Positions 18,703 through 26,931 of a stretch of DNA of 42,483 nt are shown here, in pieces. A program made the position numbers and the translations under genes. The notes under the pieces are model-generated. The model saw nothing but the letters and a program-made list of their open reading frames with translations, did no database searches and was not told the DNA's origin. The stretch lies in NCBI GenBank assembly GCA_020048635.1, contig JAIFMF010000192.1, positions 1 through 42,483 on the forward strand. The letters are read 5' to 3'. Origin of the DNA: Desulfobacula sp. (lineage in GTDB: Bacteria; Desulfobacterota; Desulfobacteria; Desulfobacterales; Desulfobacteraceae). Each line of letters starts with the position of its first letter. The first letter of the stretch is position 1.

Positions 18703-19922
18703 CACCCAGATTTACATCAAAAGAAATTCATTTTCTGAAAACCGATTCTGATGATTTTGACATTAAACCGCCTGAAATCTATTTTTCAGATCTTCTCCTG
18801 GCAGATACCCCAGGCCTCCAGGCCTTTCAAAAAAGGCTGGAACAAGCTACCATCCCTGATGAAAAATTTTTATGTGCCGTGGTTCAGATTTCACAGGACG
18901 CCCCCGAAGCCATCCGGGAAACTGCCAAAGAGACATTTGAAGCTGCTTTCAACTTATTTCTGGATCATGACCGGGGCATATGGGAAAGCCTTGATGAAAC
19001 ATCCTTCATCTTTGCTTTCTGGAATTATGAAAATGAAGAAAAAGCATCCCGGATCGTTCTTTCATTAAAAGAGGGATTGTCCAAAGGCATCCACGCCGAT
19101 GTTCTCGTTGGCACGGCCAGGTTCCCATACCATGATTTTGAAAGGTCAAAAGCCTTTGCCAATGCCCTTAAGGCCATCGATCATGCGGCTTTTTTCGGGC
19201 CCAACACCCTAATCCCGTTTGACGGGATTTCACTGAATATCTGTGGCGACCGGTTATATCATTTAAATCACTATGATCTTGCGATAAAAGAATATGAGGA
19301 AGGCATTCGGATCAAGCCACATGACATTAACCTGATCAACAGCCTTGGCGTCTGTTTTGCTGTTTCAGGAGAACTTGACAAGGCGAAGGATCAGTTTGAA
19401 GCTGCCATGAAAATCAATCCGGATGAGGTGATGGTGATCTATAATATCGGCCTTCTTCACCAGATAAATGAAGACCTGGACAAAGCCGTTGCCTATCTTC
19501 GAAAGGCCCATGCCATAAACGACTCTGTCTTTGAAGTCGAACTGCTTTTGGGCCATCTTCTGTTTAAAAAAGACCAATTTCATCAGGCCCTGCCCCATAT
19601 TGAAGCGGCAGGCAGAATCAACCCGAAGTCAAGCCTGGTTTACAGGATTAAAGGAGAAATTTTCCTTTCCGGGAACAAACCGGAAAAAGCCGGTCAGGAA
19701 TTTAACACCGGCATAAAACTGAACCCTTCCGATGCCGTTTCCTTATCCGGATATGCAAAATGCCTGGAACTCCAGGACAAAAACCTGAATATTGCCCTTA
19801 CTTTTGCCAGAAACAGCATCGCCCTTGAGCCGGACAATCCCTTATTCGGGGAAAGACTCAGAACCATCCAGGAGAAAATTGATGGGGTTCCTCCTGAGGA
19901 AGATATTATTAAAACAGCTTAA
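18699..19922 (+). CDS. TPR protein with decayed GGDEF-like N-terminus
   Basis: This is a 407-residue soluble protein. Residues about 50-180 keep the outline of a GGDEF domain: a hydrophobic strand (FLCAVVQIS), ESLDETSFIFAF where the GGDEF motif would lie, then a late segment DVLVGTARFPYHD, A-rich helix and FFGPNTLIPF that resembles the usual domain end. The catalytic glycines and acids are gone, so I expect no cyclase activity. From about residue 185 on there are five or more TPR repeats (for example YDLAIKEYEEGIRIKPHD), which bind other proteins. The start at 18699 is coupled to the selA stop. A longer frame from 18519 lies within selA and was discarded. Confidence 0.8.
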   Translation: MTPRFTSKEIHFLKTDSDDFDIKPPEIYFSDLLLADTPGLQAFQKRLEQATIPDEKFLCAVVQISQDAPEAIRETAKETFEAAFNLFLDHDRGIWESLDETSFIFAFWNYENEEKASRIVLSLKEGLSKGIHADVLVGTARFPYHDFERSKAFANALKAIDHAAFFGPNTLIPFDGISLNICGDRLYHLNHYDLAIKEYEEGIRIKPHDINLINSLGVCFAVSGELDKAKDQFEAAMKINPDEVMVIYNIGLLHQINEDLDKAVAYLRKAHAINDSVFEVELLLGHLLFKKDQFHQALPHIEAAGRINPKSSLVYRIKGEIFLSGNKPEKAGQEFNTGIKLNPSDAVSLSGYAKCLELQDKNLNIALTFARNSIALEPDNPLFGERLRTIQEKIDGVPPEEDIIKTA

Positions 19923-19950
19923 CCATATTTAATCGTAAAGATAGAAAACC

Positions 19951-20523
19951 ATGAAAAAGATAATCCAGCAATCGGTTGATGACAGCATTGCCATAAAAAA
20001 AGAATTCTTTGCCAGAAATATGGAGAAGATAGAAACCTGCGCCGATATTATAACCTCTGCCCTTAAATCCGGCAAAAAGATTCTGTTATTCGGAAATGGT
20101 GGCAGTGCGGCAGACTGCCAGCATATTGCCGCCGAATTCATCAACCGATTCCGGATGGAAAGAAGGCCTTTGCCTGCCATGGCCCTGACCACAGACACAT
20201 CAATCATCACCAGTATCGGCAATGACTATTCCTTTGACGATATCTTTCTGAAACAAATCCAGGCCTTTGGAAATAAAGGAGATATCGCCCTCGGTATCTC
20301 GACCTCCGGCAATTCTCCCAATGTCATCAAGGCTGCTGAGGAAGCAAAACACAGCGGTCTATTATTGATCGGATTTTCAGGAAACAAAGGCAAATTAAAA
20401 GAACTGAGCGATTTCCCTTTTTGTGTCAACTCAGAGATCACCGCCAGAATTCAGGAAGTTCACATCCTTCTGGCGCACATCCTTTGTGATCTCACGGAAC
20501 GGATGGTTTTCAATGAAAAATAA
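19951..20523 (+). CDS. gmhA: Sedoheptulose-7-phosphate isomerase (phosphoheptose isomerase)
   Basis: GmhA turns sedoheptulose 7-phosphate into D-glycero-D-manno-heptose 7-phosphate, the first step toward LPS heptose. The 190-residue SIS-domain protein has LFGNGGSAADCQHIAAEF, the sugar-phosphate loop STSGNSPNVI, and ITARIQEVHILLAH with the metal-site Glu and His typical of GmhA. The DnaA-binding relative DiaA is similar in sequence, but the motif set favours GmhA. It overlaps the following DHS-like gene by 11 bases, which suggests a shared role or at least coupled translation. No other heptose genes are nearby. Confidence 0.9.
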   Translation: MKKIIQQSVDDSIAIKKEFFARNMEKIETCADIITSALKSGKKILLFGNGGSAADCQHIAAEFINRFRMERRPLPAMALTTDTSIITSIGNDYSFDDIFLKQIQAFGNKGDIALGISTSGNSPNVIKAAEEAKHSGLLLIGFSGNKGKLKELSDFPFCVNSEITARIQEVHILLAHILCDLTERMVFNEK

Positions 20524-21454
20524 TTCACCGCTGGATTGCAGCAAGCTGAAGACATATTCCATCAAAGACAGACAAAGCAAGGTCAACATAAAGGATTTTT
20601 CTTCACCCTGGCAAAAAGGAGGCCTGTTTTCAGATTTTCTTTCGACACTACCATCCATCCTGGCCGGGAATGATCTCCGGGACGTCATCAGCGCCATCAG
20701 CCTTGCGGCTAAGAACAATAAAGAAGTCTGTTTCGCCATGGGCGGTCATGTCATCAAAACCGGCATGAACCCCATCATTATTGACCTGATGAAAAAAAAC
20801 ATCCTGACCCTGATCGCCATGAACGGGTCAGGCATTATCCATGATCTTGAAACCGCCATGGTAGGACAAACCTCTGAAGATGTGGCCATTTCAATTGGAG
20901 ACGGCAGTTTTGGCATGGCAAGGGAAACCTCTTCCTTTCTCAATCAAGCTATTCAAAACGCAAAGCAAACCGCCATCGGGCTTGGAAAAGCAGTGGGTGA
21001 CCTGATTCTGAAAGAAAATCTGGATTTTAAACACTTAAGCCTAACCGCCACCGGTGCCGACCTTGATCTCCCAATAACAGTCCATGTGGCCATGGGCACG
21101 GACATTATCCACATGCACCCGGATTTTGATGCCGGTGCCTGTGGAGCTGCCTCGCATTTTGATTTCAAACTCTTTGCATCCAGAATTGCCCGGCTTGAAA
21201 AAGGGGTGTTCATCAATGCCGGATCAGCCGTGATCCTGCCCGAAGTCTTTTTAAAAGCCGTCACCCTGGTTCGAAATCTCGGTTATACCCTGAATGATTT
21301 TACCACCCTCAACCTTGATTTTATTCGCCATTACCGCCCCATGACCAATGTGGTGAACCGCCCGACACTGGGAAAAGGCAAAGGTTTCAGCCTCGTTGGC
21401 CACCATGAGATTCTGATTCCCCTGATCGCCGCCGGGGTAATTGAACAACTTTAA
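20513..21454 (+). CDS. Deoxyhypusine-synthase-like protein, function unknown
   Basis: This 313-residue protein appears well structured and full length. The N-terminal half has CFAMGGHVIKTGMNPIIIDL, LIAMNGSGIIHDLETAMVGQ and SIGDGSFGMARET, glycine-rich segments that recall the NAD-binding fold of deoxyhypusine synthase. A second conserved part includes MGTDIIHMHPDFDAGACG and INAGSAVILPEVFLKA. Bacteria generally lack the eIF5A substrate, so the reaction must differ. The gene start (20513) lies inside the gmhA end, so a sugar-related or cell-envelope role is a fair guess. The DHS assignment is from motif memory only and could be wrong. Confidence 0.6.
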   Translation: MKNNSPLDCSKLKTYSIKDRQSKVNIKDFSSPWQKGGLFSDFLSTLPSILAGNDLRDVISAISLAAKNNKEVCFAMGGHVIKTGMNPIIIDLMKKNILTLIAMNGSGIIHDLETAMVGQTSEDVAISIGDGSFGMARETSSFLNQAIQNAKQTAIGLGKAVGDLILKENLDFKHLSLTATGADLDLPITVHVAMGTDIIHMHPDFDAGACGAASHFDFKLFASRIARLEKGVFINAGSAVILPEVFLKAVTLVRNLGYTLNDFTTLNLDFIRHYRPMTNVVNRPTLGKGKGFSLVGHHEILIPLIAAGVIEQL

Positions 21455-21478
21455 AAAATAACAGAATAAAATCCTGAC

Positions 21479-21507
21479 TTGAAAATCATGGCTTTCATCC
21501 TTATATT
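21479..21507 (+). promoter_or_regulatory. Sigma-70 promoter for the fmdB-hemC-cobA/hemD-moaA operon
   Basis: TTGAAA (21479-21484) and TATATT (21502-21507) are exactly 17 bases apart, a near-consensus pair. The start site would be about 30 bases before the fmdB ATG. The region has no other gene and falls between two same-strand units, so it marks a new transcription start for the tetrapyrrole genes. Confidence 0.65.
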
Positions 21508-21545
21508 GTTTTTTACTTTAACCGATAAAATATGAGGGAAAAAAT

Positions 21546-21785
21546 ATGCCCATATATGAATATAAATGTAATGCCTGTGGCAAAAACTTCGAAACCCTTG
21601 TGATGGGGAAAACCACTCCTGAATGTCCATCCTGTGACAGCAAAAATCTGTCAAGGCTCATGTCTGCCTGCGGATTTGTTTCAAAATCATCCGGACCTTC
21701 CGGCGAAACAACATCCAAATCGGCAGGGACTTCAAGCTGCGGCAGTTGTGCATCCTCAAGCTGTTCCTCCTGCGGGATGGGATAG
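21546..21785 (+). CDS. FmdB family zinc-ribbon protein
   Basis: This is a small 79-residue protein with MPIYEYKC at the start and CNACG ... CPSC cysteine pairs, the FmdB/CxxC_CxxC_SSSS regulatory-type zinc ribbon. The C-terminal tail is rich in Ser, Gly and Cys (CGSCASSSCSSCGMG), common in the family. A GAGGG site lies before the ATG. It is the first gene after the promoter at 21479 and lies 6 bases before hemC. The family was first noted beside formamidase and amidase genes; its function is not clear, and metal binding is inferred. Confidence 0.9.
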   Translation: MPIYEYKCNACGKNFETLVMGKTTPECPSCDSKNLSRLMSACGFVSKSSGPSGETTSKSAGTSSCGSCASSSCSSCGMG

Positions 21786-21791
21786 GAATTC

Positions 21792-22724
21792 ATGAAACAA
21801 AACCTGATTATCGGCACCCGGGGAAGCCAATTGGCCCTATGGCAGGCTAATTTTATCAAATCGGAAATTGAGAGCCTTTTCCCTGACCTGAAGGTTGAAT
21901 TGAAGATCATCAAGACAACGGGGGACACGATTACAGATCGACCCCTCGCCCTTGTTGGCGGCAAGGGACTCTTTGTCAAGGAAATCGAGAATGCCCTCCT
22001 GAATAATGAAATTGACATAGCCGTCCACAGCATGAAAGATATGCCGGGTGAGATTCCGGAAGGGCTTCAGATTGGTGCCATTCCGAAAAGGGCAAACCCC
22101 TTCGATGTTCTGATTTCAAGGGATGGCTCCCTTTTTAAAGACTATAAAAAAGGGGCTAAAATTGGTACATCAAGCCTCAGACGGGCTTCTCAGCTTAAGC
22201 ACCTTCGCCCTGATATCACCATCGAATCCATCCGGGGCAATCTCGATACGCGGATCAGAAAACTCAAATCCGGAGACTATGACGCCATTGTTCTGGCCGC
22301 AGCAGGTCTTTTGCGTCTCGGGCAGGAAAAAGAGATTACCGAATATCTGGATCAAACTGTCATGATTCCGGCAGTTGGACAGGGGGCTCTTTGCATTGAA
22401 ACCCGAAAAAATGATCCGGATATTGAAATAATTTCAGCCAAACTGGATCATTATGGCACAAGAATATGCGTGGAAGGAGAACGGGCCTTTTTAAGACGGA
22501 TCGAAGGGTCCTGCCATATCCCAGTAGCCTGTTTCGGAAAAATTGTCAAACAGGAGGTATGGCTGACAGCAGTTGTTGCCTCTGAAGATGGAAAAGAAAT
22601 TATTAAAGAACACATAGCGGCGCCATTCGACAAGGTAAAAGAAAATGGCCGAACACTGGCCGATCTGATCCTTGAAAAAGGCGGGAAAAAAATATTGGAG
22701 AGTTTGAATTCAAATGGCAACTAA
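21792..22724 (+). CDS. hemC: Hydroxymethylbilane synthase (porphobilinogen deaminase)
   Basis: HemC joins four porphobilinogens into the linear tetrapyrrole that feeds heme, siroheme and cobalamin synthesis. The 310-residue protein starts IIGTRGSQLALWQ. Cys241 in GSCHIPVAC carries the dipyrromethane cofactor, matching Cys242 of E. coli. AVHSMKDMP and GNLDTRIRKL are further substrate-site motifs. A TAGGA site precedes the ATG. It overlaps the next gene by 11 bases, so the two are translated as one unit. Confidence 0.97.
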   Translation: MKQNLIIGTRGSQLALWQANFIKSEIESLFPDLKVELKIIKTTGDTITDRPLALVGGKGLFVKEIENALLNNEIDIAVHSMKDMPGEIPEGLQIGAIPKRANPFDVLISRDGSLFKDYKKGAKIGTSSLRRASQLKHLRPDITIESIRGNLDTRIRKLKSGDYDAIVLAAAGLLRLGQEKEITEYLDQTVMIPAVGQGALCIETRKNDPDIEIISAKLDHYGTRICVEGERAFLRRIEGSCHIPVACFGKIVKQEVWLTAVVASEDGKEIIKEHIAAPFDKVKENGRTLADLILEKGGKKILESLNSNGN

Positions 22725-24246
22725 GACCGGAAAGGTGTTTCTCATTGGTGCAGGCCCGGGTGATCCGGGTCTTTTAACGATCAAAGCCAAAGAATGCATT
22801 GAGGCTGCGGATATCGTGGTCTATGATTATCTAGCTTCCCCCCTCTTGCTGAAATATGCAAAAAGAGAGGCGGAGGTGATATATGTAGGAAAAAAAGGTG
22901 GGGATCATACCCTTTCTCAGGATAAAATCAATCTTTTACTCATTGAAAAGGCAAAGCAGGGATTTGATGTAGCAAGGCTCAAAGGCGGGGACCCCTTTGT
23001 GTTCGGCCGCGGTGGTGAAGAAGCCCAGATGCTTCTCAGTCATGGTGTCCCCTATGAGGTGATTCCGGGAGTTACGTCGGCCATTGCAGCGCCGGCCTAT
23101 GCCGGGATTCCAGTCACCCACAGGGATCACGCCTCCTTTGTATCCTTTATAACAGGCCATGAAGATCCCACAAAAGAAGATACGAGCATGCAATGGGATA
23201 TCTATGCCAAATCAAATGCCACCCTGGTTTTTTTAATGGGGGTTAAAAATCTTGAAAATATAGTGAAGAACCTTGTTGAAAACGGCAAGCCTTCGGACAC
23301 ACCGGTTGCCCTGGTCAGATGGGGAACCACACCTCAACAGCAAACCGTCACCGGCACCCTTGAAACCATTGTTGAACGGGTGAGGGAAGCAAAGCTGAAA
23401 TCCCCTTCCATTATTATCATTGGTCATGTGGTTTCTCTGCGGGATGAACTTGCCTGGTTTGACAACCGTCCTCTTTTCGGGAAACGAATTGTCATAACGC
23501 GGGCCAGAACCCAGGCCAGCAACCTTGTGTCACAACTATCCAAGCTGGGTGCCGCCTGTATTGAAATCCCGACCATAGAAATTTCACCGCCCGAAGACAT
23601 AACCCCTTTAAAGGAATCCATAGAAAACCTCAAACATTATGACTGGATTGTCTTTACCAGCGTCAATGGCGTAAAATTCTTTTTTGACACTCTGTATGAA
23701 ATGGGAAAAGACGTAAGAGCCTTGGGGCATCTAAAATTTGCCTGTATCGGCCCTGTGACGAAGGAACGATTAAGAGACCACGGTATTGTCAGTGATATTC
23801 TGCCACAAACCTATCAGGCGGAAAGCGTGATTGAGGCTTTCTCCGGCGTAGAAATCAAAAATAAAAAAATATTACTGCCGAGAGCAAAGGTTGCCAGAAC
23901 TATTCTACCTGAAGAATTGGAAAAAATGGGTGCCAAGGTGGATGAGGTCACAGCATATGAAACCCATCTGAACCAGGAAGGGAAAAAAGAGCTGATGGAA
24001 CTTCTCAAGAACCATGAAATTGATGCTGTCACCTTTACCAGCTCTTCAACGGTTTCCAATTTCATGTCTTTTTTTGATTCTGAGGATGAAAAAAAATTAT
24101 TAAATAATATTGTTTTTGCAAGTATTGGCCCCATCACATCGGACACAGCTCGATTCCTTGGCATTGAACCCGATATTGAAGCCACCGAGTTTACCATTCC
24201 CGGACTTATAGATTCATTGCTGAACTATTATGAAAGCCATAAATAA
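22714..24246 (+). CDS. Fused uroporphyrinogen-III C-methyltransferase and uroporphyrinogen-III synthase
   Basis: The 510-residue fusion has a CobA/SUMT methyltransferase part (about 1-250) with VFLIGAGPGDPGLLT, RLKGGDPFVFGRGGEE and the VIPGVTSAIAAPAYAGIPVTHR loop. The HemD part (about 260-505) contains TRARTQASNLVSQL, DWIVFTSVNGVKFF and FTSSSTVSNF. The first makes precorrin-2 from uroporphyrinogen III and the second closes the ring to make uroporphyrinogen III. Having both in one chain directs tetrapyrrole toward siroheme and cobalamin, consistent with heme via siroheme in sulfate reducers. The stop overlaps the moaA start by one base. Confidence 0.96.
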   Translation: MATKTGKVFLIGAGPGDPGLLTIKAKECIEAADIVVYDYLASPLLLKYAKREAEVIYVGKKGGDHTLSQDKINLLLIEKAKQGFDVARLKGGDPFVFGRGGEEAQMLLSHGVPYEVIPGVTSAIAAPAYAGIPVTHRDHASFVSFITGHEDPTKEDTSMQWDIYAKSNATLVFLMGVKNLENIVKNLVENGKPSDTPVALVRWGTTPQQQTVTGTLETIVERVREAKLKSPSIIIIGHVVSLRDELAWFDNRPLFGKRIVITRARTQASNLVSQLSKLGAACIEIPTIEISPPEDITPLKESIENLKHYDWIVFTSVNGVKFFFDTLYEMGKDVRALGHLKFACIGPVTKERLRDHGIVSDILPQTYQAESVIEAFSGVEIKNKKILLPRAKVARTILPEELEKMGAKVDEVTAYETHLNQEGKKELMELLKNHEIDAVTFTSSSTVSNFMSFFDSEDEKKLLNNIVFASIGPITSDTARFLGIEPDIEATEFTIPGLIDSLLNYYESHK

Positions 24247-25229
24247 TGATCGCCGGGAACCGCACCATAAATTATCTTCGTATCTCCATTACAGACCGCT
24301 GTAATTTCAGGTGCCGCTACTGTATCCCCTCCACTCCCTTCTCAGTGATTGAGCATGAAAAAATTGCCAGATATGAAGAAATTCTGAGGATTGCGAGGAT
24401 TGCCTGTAACCTTGGGATTACCAAAATAAGGATTACTGGAGGGGAACCTTTTGTAAGAAAGGATATTTTCTCTTTTCTGGAACAATTGTGCGCCATTGAA
24501 AGCCTAAAAGATATCTCCATTACAACAAATGGATCTTTGCTGAATCGTGAAAAAATCGAAAAACTGATTTCTCTTGGTATCAAACGCCTGAATTTCAGTC
24601 TGGATACACTGGATCCCGTCAAATTTGAACAGATCACCGGCAGGGACAGGTTCCAGCAGGTATGGGATGCTATTTTCACTTCCCATGAACTCGGAATAAG
24701 TCCAGTTAAAATCAATGCCGTCATTTTAAGGGGTATTAATGATGATGAGATTGAAGCCATCACCGCCCTGACGCTGAAATATCCTTTCCATATCCGATTT
24801 ATCGAATATATGCCCATGGGAGATTCTGCTGTTGAAAAACAACAACAGGTCTTAACACAGGAAATAAAGACGTTAATCGAATCCCGGTTTGGAGAGCTTA
24901 AACCTGTCAAAAAGGGATCCAATGACGGGCCTGCCAAAAAATTTCAGATTAGAGGGGCAAAAGGAATTGTCGGATTTATCACTCCCATCAGTTCCCATTT
25001 CTGCGCAGAGTGTAACCGTCTCAGGCTCACATCAAGGGGAACCTTAAGACCCTGCCTCCTGAACAATTATGAAAAAGACATCATCAACCCGCTTCGAAAC
25101 GGCGCATCCGATGATGAGCTTAAAGAGATCATTCTTGCTGCGCTGACAAAGAAGCCTTCTTTTCATGGCCTGTCCGACCCTTCTACCAAAGGCATTCCCA
25201 TCAGCCACATGACGTCCATTGGCGGATAA
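24246..25229 (+). CDS. moaA: GTP 3',8-cyclase (molybdenum cofactor step 1)
   Basis: MoaA uses radical SAM chemistry to start molybdopterin synthesis from GTP. The 327-residue protein has the radical SAM cluster motif CNFRCRYC (Cys19, Cys23, Cys26) and the second cluster segment FCAECNRLRLTSRGTLRPC. It ends in the Gly-Gly tail required for cyclase activity. The second cluster motif and the tail separate it from the related heme enzymes AhbC and AhbD, which might be expected beside hemC. It is translated directly after the HemD fusion, with no obvious cofactor partners (moaC, moaE) nearby. Confidence 0.95.
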   Translation: MIAGNRTINYLRISITDRCNFRCRYCIPSTPFSVIEHEKIARYEEILRIARIACNLGITKIRITGGEPFVRKDIFSFLEQLCAIESLKDISITTNGSLLNREKIEKLISLGIKRLNFSLDTLDPVKFEQITGRDRFQQVWDAIFTSHELGISPVKINAVILRGINDDEIEAITALTLKYPFHIRFIEYMPMGDSAVEKQQQVLTQEIKTLIESRFGELKPVKKGSNDGPAKKFQIRGAKGIVGFITPISSHFCAECNRLRLTSRGTLRPCLLNNYEKDIINPLRNGASDDELKEIILAALTKKPSFHGLSDPSTKGIPISHMTSIGG

Positions 25230-25360
25230 TTTTCCCAGCCCGATTTTTAAAAAATATTTATAATGATTTTTGATTTTTTTTGATTTCGCGGTGTCTATGG
25301 ATAATAGAAAAGCAAATACCGTTTATATGCTTTTTTATTAATACCAAGTTGGAGGAAGAA

Positions 25361-25801
25361 ATGAAGAAATTAATTACCATCAGTACAACAGCCCTTTTTT
25401 TAATTTGTTTTTCCACGGTACCCGCCCGAGCAGATAGAAAAACCATGGAAGGATTCATGCTTGGGACCGGGGTTGCTATCCTTGGTGCTGCAATCATCCA
25501 CGGCATGAACGATAATGACAGGCCTCAGTATTCCAGACGTCACTCCCCACCCCCGCAAGTTTATATTGAATACAGGGATGGTCACAATGACGGATATCGC
25601 GGGAGGCATCACAGGAGACATCATTATGACAGGCCGGACGGCCACTGGAAAATTGTAAGAGTATGGATTGAGCCTGTTTGTGAAAGAAGGTGGAACCCGG
25701 CCCATTATAATCACAGGGGAGAATGGGTTGAGGATCGATATGAGAACTTTGAAATATCAGGAGGATATTATCAGGATCAACGTGTATGGGTGGGCCGTTA
25801 A
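25361..25801 (+). CDS. Exported histidine- and arginine-rich protein, RcnB-like
   Basis: This 146-residue protein has a clear signal peptide (MKKLITISTTALFLICFSTV... with cleavage likely after PARA). The mature part has a short hydrophobic glycine-rich helix, a His/Arg/Asp-rich stretch (GRHHRRHHYDRPDGHW) and a repeated aromatic pattern (WKIVRVWIEPVCERRW, YYQDQRVWVGR) seen in small periplasmic proteins of the RcnB and related types. A GGAGG site precedes the ATG at 25361. It lies 28 bases before an ECF sigma factor gene, so it may be a member or target of that unit. Metal binding is a guess from the histidines. Confidence 0.7.
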   Translation: MKKLITISTTALFLICFSTVPARADRKTMEGFMLGTGVAILGAAIIHGMNDNDRPQYSRRHSPPPQVYIEYRDGHNDGYRGRHHRRHHYDRPDGHWKIVRVWIEPVCERRWNPAHYNHRGEWVEDRYENFEISGGYYQDQRVWVGR

Positions 25802-25829
25802 ATAACATAGACGCAGCATTTGATGTATT

Positions 25830-26417
25830 GTGGCCAGACTCGAAACAAACGCAGATAGAATTACTGAACAAGATCTGGTTGAAAGGCTGAAAAAGAGACA
25901 GAAATGGGCTTTCAACCATCTTGTTTCCTCATACCAGGAAAGGCTTTTCAAACTTGCCTATGGTATTACACTTGACCGCGAGGACAGCCTGGAGGTCGTG
26001 CAGGATGTATTTATCAGCGTATATAAAAACATTCAGACCTTCAGGCAGGAGTCAAGCCTTTCCACGTGGTTGAGAAAAATCACAATCCATCAATGCCTAA
26101 ACTGGAAACGGAAATGGAAAAGAAGATTTAAATGGAATCACCGATCCATTGAATATGAAAGTGATTTTGAACAATTTGATGAACATATAAATAACAATGA
26201 CCCGGAAACACTATTTGGGGAAAAGCAACTGGAAGATAACCTTATGAAAGCGATCCAAACCCTGCCTGAAAAAAATAGACTTGTTTTTGTACTGAATGCC
26301 ATTGAAGGACTTTCATATGAGCAAATTTCAGAGACCCTCCATATTGAAAAAGGAACCGTCAGTTCAAGACTTCATATGGCAAGAAAAAGTCTCATCGATT
26401 TCCTGGAATTGAATTAA
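25830..26417 (+). CDS. ECF (RpoE-type) RNA polymerase sigma factor
   Basis: This 195-residue sigma-70 family factor has region 2 at about 25-95 (LFKLAYGITLDREDSLEVVQDVFISVYK) and region 4 at about 130-190 (LPEKNRLVFVLNAIEGLSYEQISETLHIEKGTVSSR). A basic linker (NWKRKWKRRFKWNHR) lies between them. The start is a GTG at 25830 with no strong ribosome site, so the true start is uncertain by some residues. It is followed by a zinc-type anti-sigma gene at 26436, the common arrangement for stress-responsive ECF pairs. Confidence 0.92.
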   Translation: MARLETNADRITEQDLVERLKKRQKWAFNHLVSSYQERLFKLAYGITLDREDSLEVVQDVFISVYKNIQTFRQESSLSTWLRKITIHQCLNWKRKWKRRFKWNHRSIEYESDFEQFDEHINNNDPETLFGEKQLEDNLMKAIQTLPEKNRLVFVLNAIEGLSYEQISETLHIEKGTVSSRLHMARKSLIDFLELN

Positions 26418-26435
26418 GAATAAAGAGGATTTCTT

Positions 26436-26915
26436 ATGAAAAATAAATGTACCCTATACGCATCGGAAGATATCAGCCGGTTCATTGATGGCGAACTTTC
26501 TTTTGATCAATGCCAGTCTTTTGAACACCACCTATCGAACTGCAGAGATTGTAGTCGCATAGTTGACCAGTATAAGTCCGTATCCTTTGCGTTTTCACGT
26601 CATACCGGTAGACAATCAATGGGGAGTGCAACTGCCATCAATCTTGACCCCAAACTTGAAAAAATGGTGCTGAAATCAGAACAAAAATCCTCTGGAAATA
26701 ATTCCGGACTTTTTGGCAAAAATATTTACCTGAAACTTGCAAGCATTATGGCAGTGTTAATGATCGGCCTTTTTCCGTTTGACGAAGACCTGCTAAAAGA
26801 TCCCTCGGGTCCGAGTGCCATCGTTAATTCTGTTGATGCAGAATATGCTTCCGTTATGATTATTGAAACTCAAACAGAAAAACATACCATTATCTGGTTT
26901 TCGGAAGAAACCTGA
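26436..26915 (+). CDS. Zinc-type anti-sigma factor (zf-HC2), membrane-anchored
   Basis: This 159-residue protein has the anti-sigma zinc motif HHLSNCRDC (His32, Cys36, Cys39) in its N-terminal cytoplasmic domain. One membrane segment lies at about 97-113 (IYLKLASIMAVLMIGLF), leaving the remaining ~45 residues outside. It should hold the adjacent ECF sigma factor inactive until a periplasmic or redox signal arrives. The C-terminus (SVMIIETQTEKHTIIWF) is beta-like. It sits directly between the sigma gene and an exported protein. Confidence 0.88.
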   Translation: MKNKCTLYASEDISRFIDGELSFDQCQSFEHHLSNCRDCSRIVDQYKSVSFAFSRHTGRQSMGSATAINLDPKLEKMVLKSEQKSSGNNSGLFGKNIYLKLASIMAVLMIGLFPFDEDLLKDPSGPSAIVNSVDAEYASVMIIETQTEKHTIIWFSEET

Positions 26916-26931
26916 TTTAAAAGAGGGGGTT

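Noticed and set aside
24246..25229. AhbC or AhbD (heme-from-siroheme radical SAM) identity for the gene after hemD
   Set aside because: It has the FCAECNRLRLT second-cluster motif and the terminal Gly-Gly, which mark MoaA.
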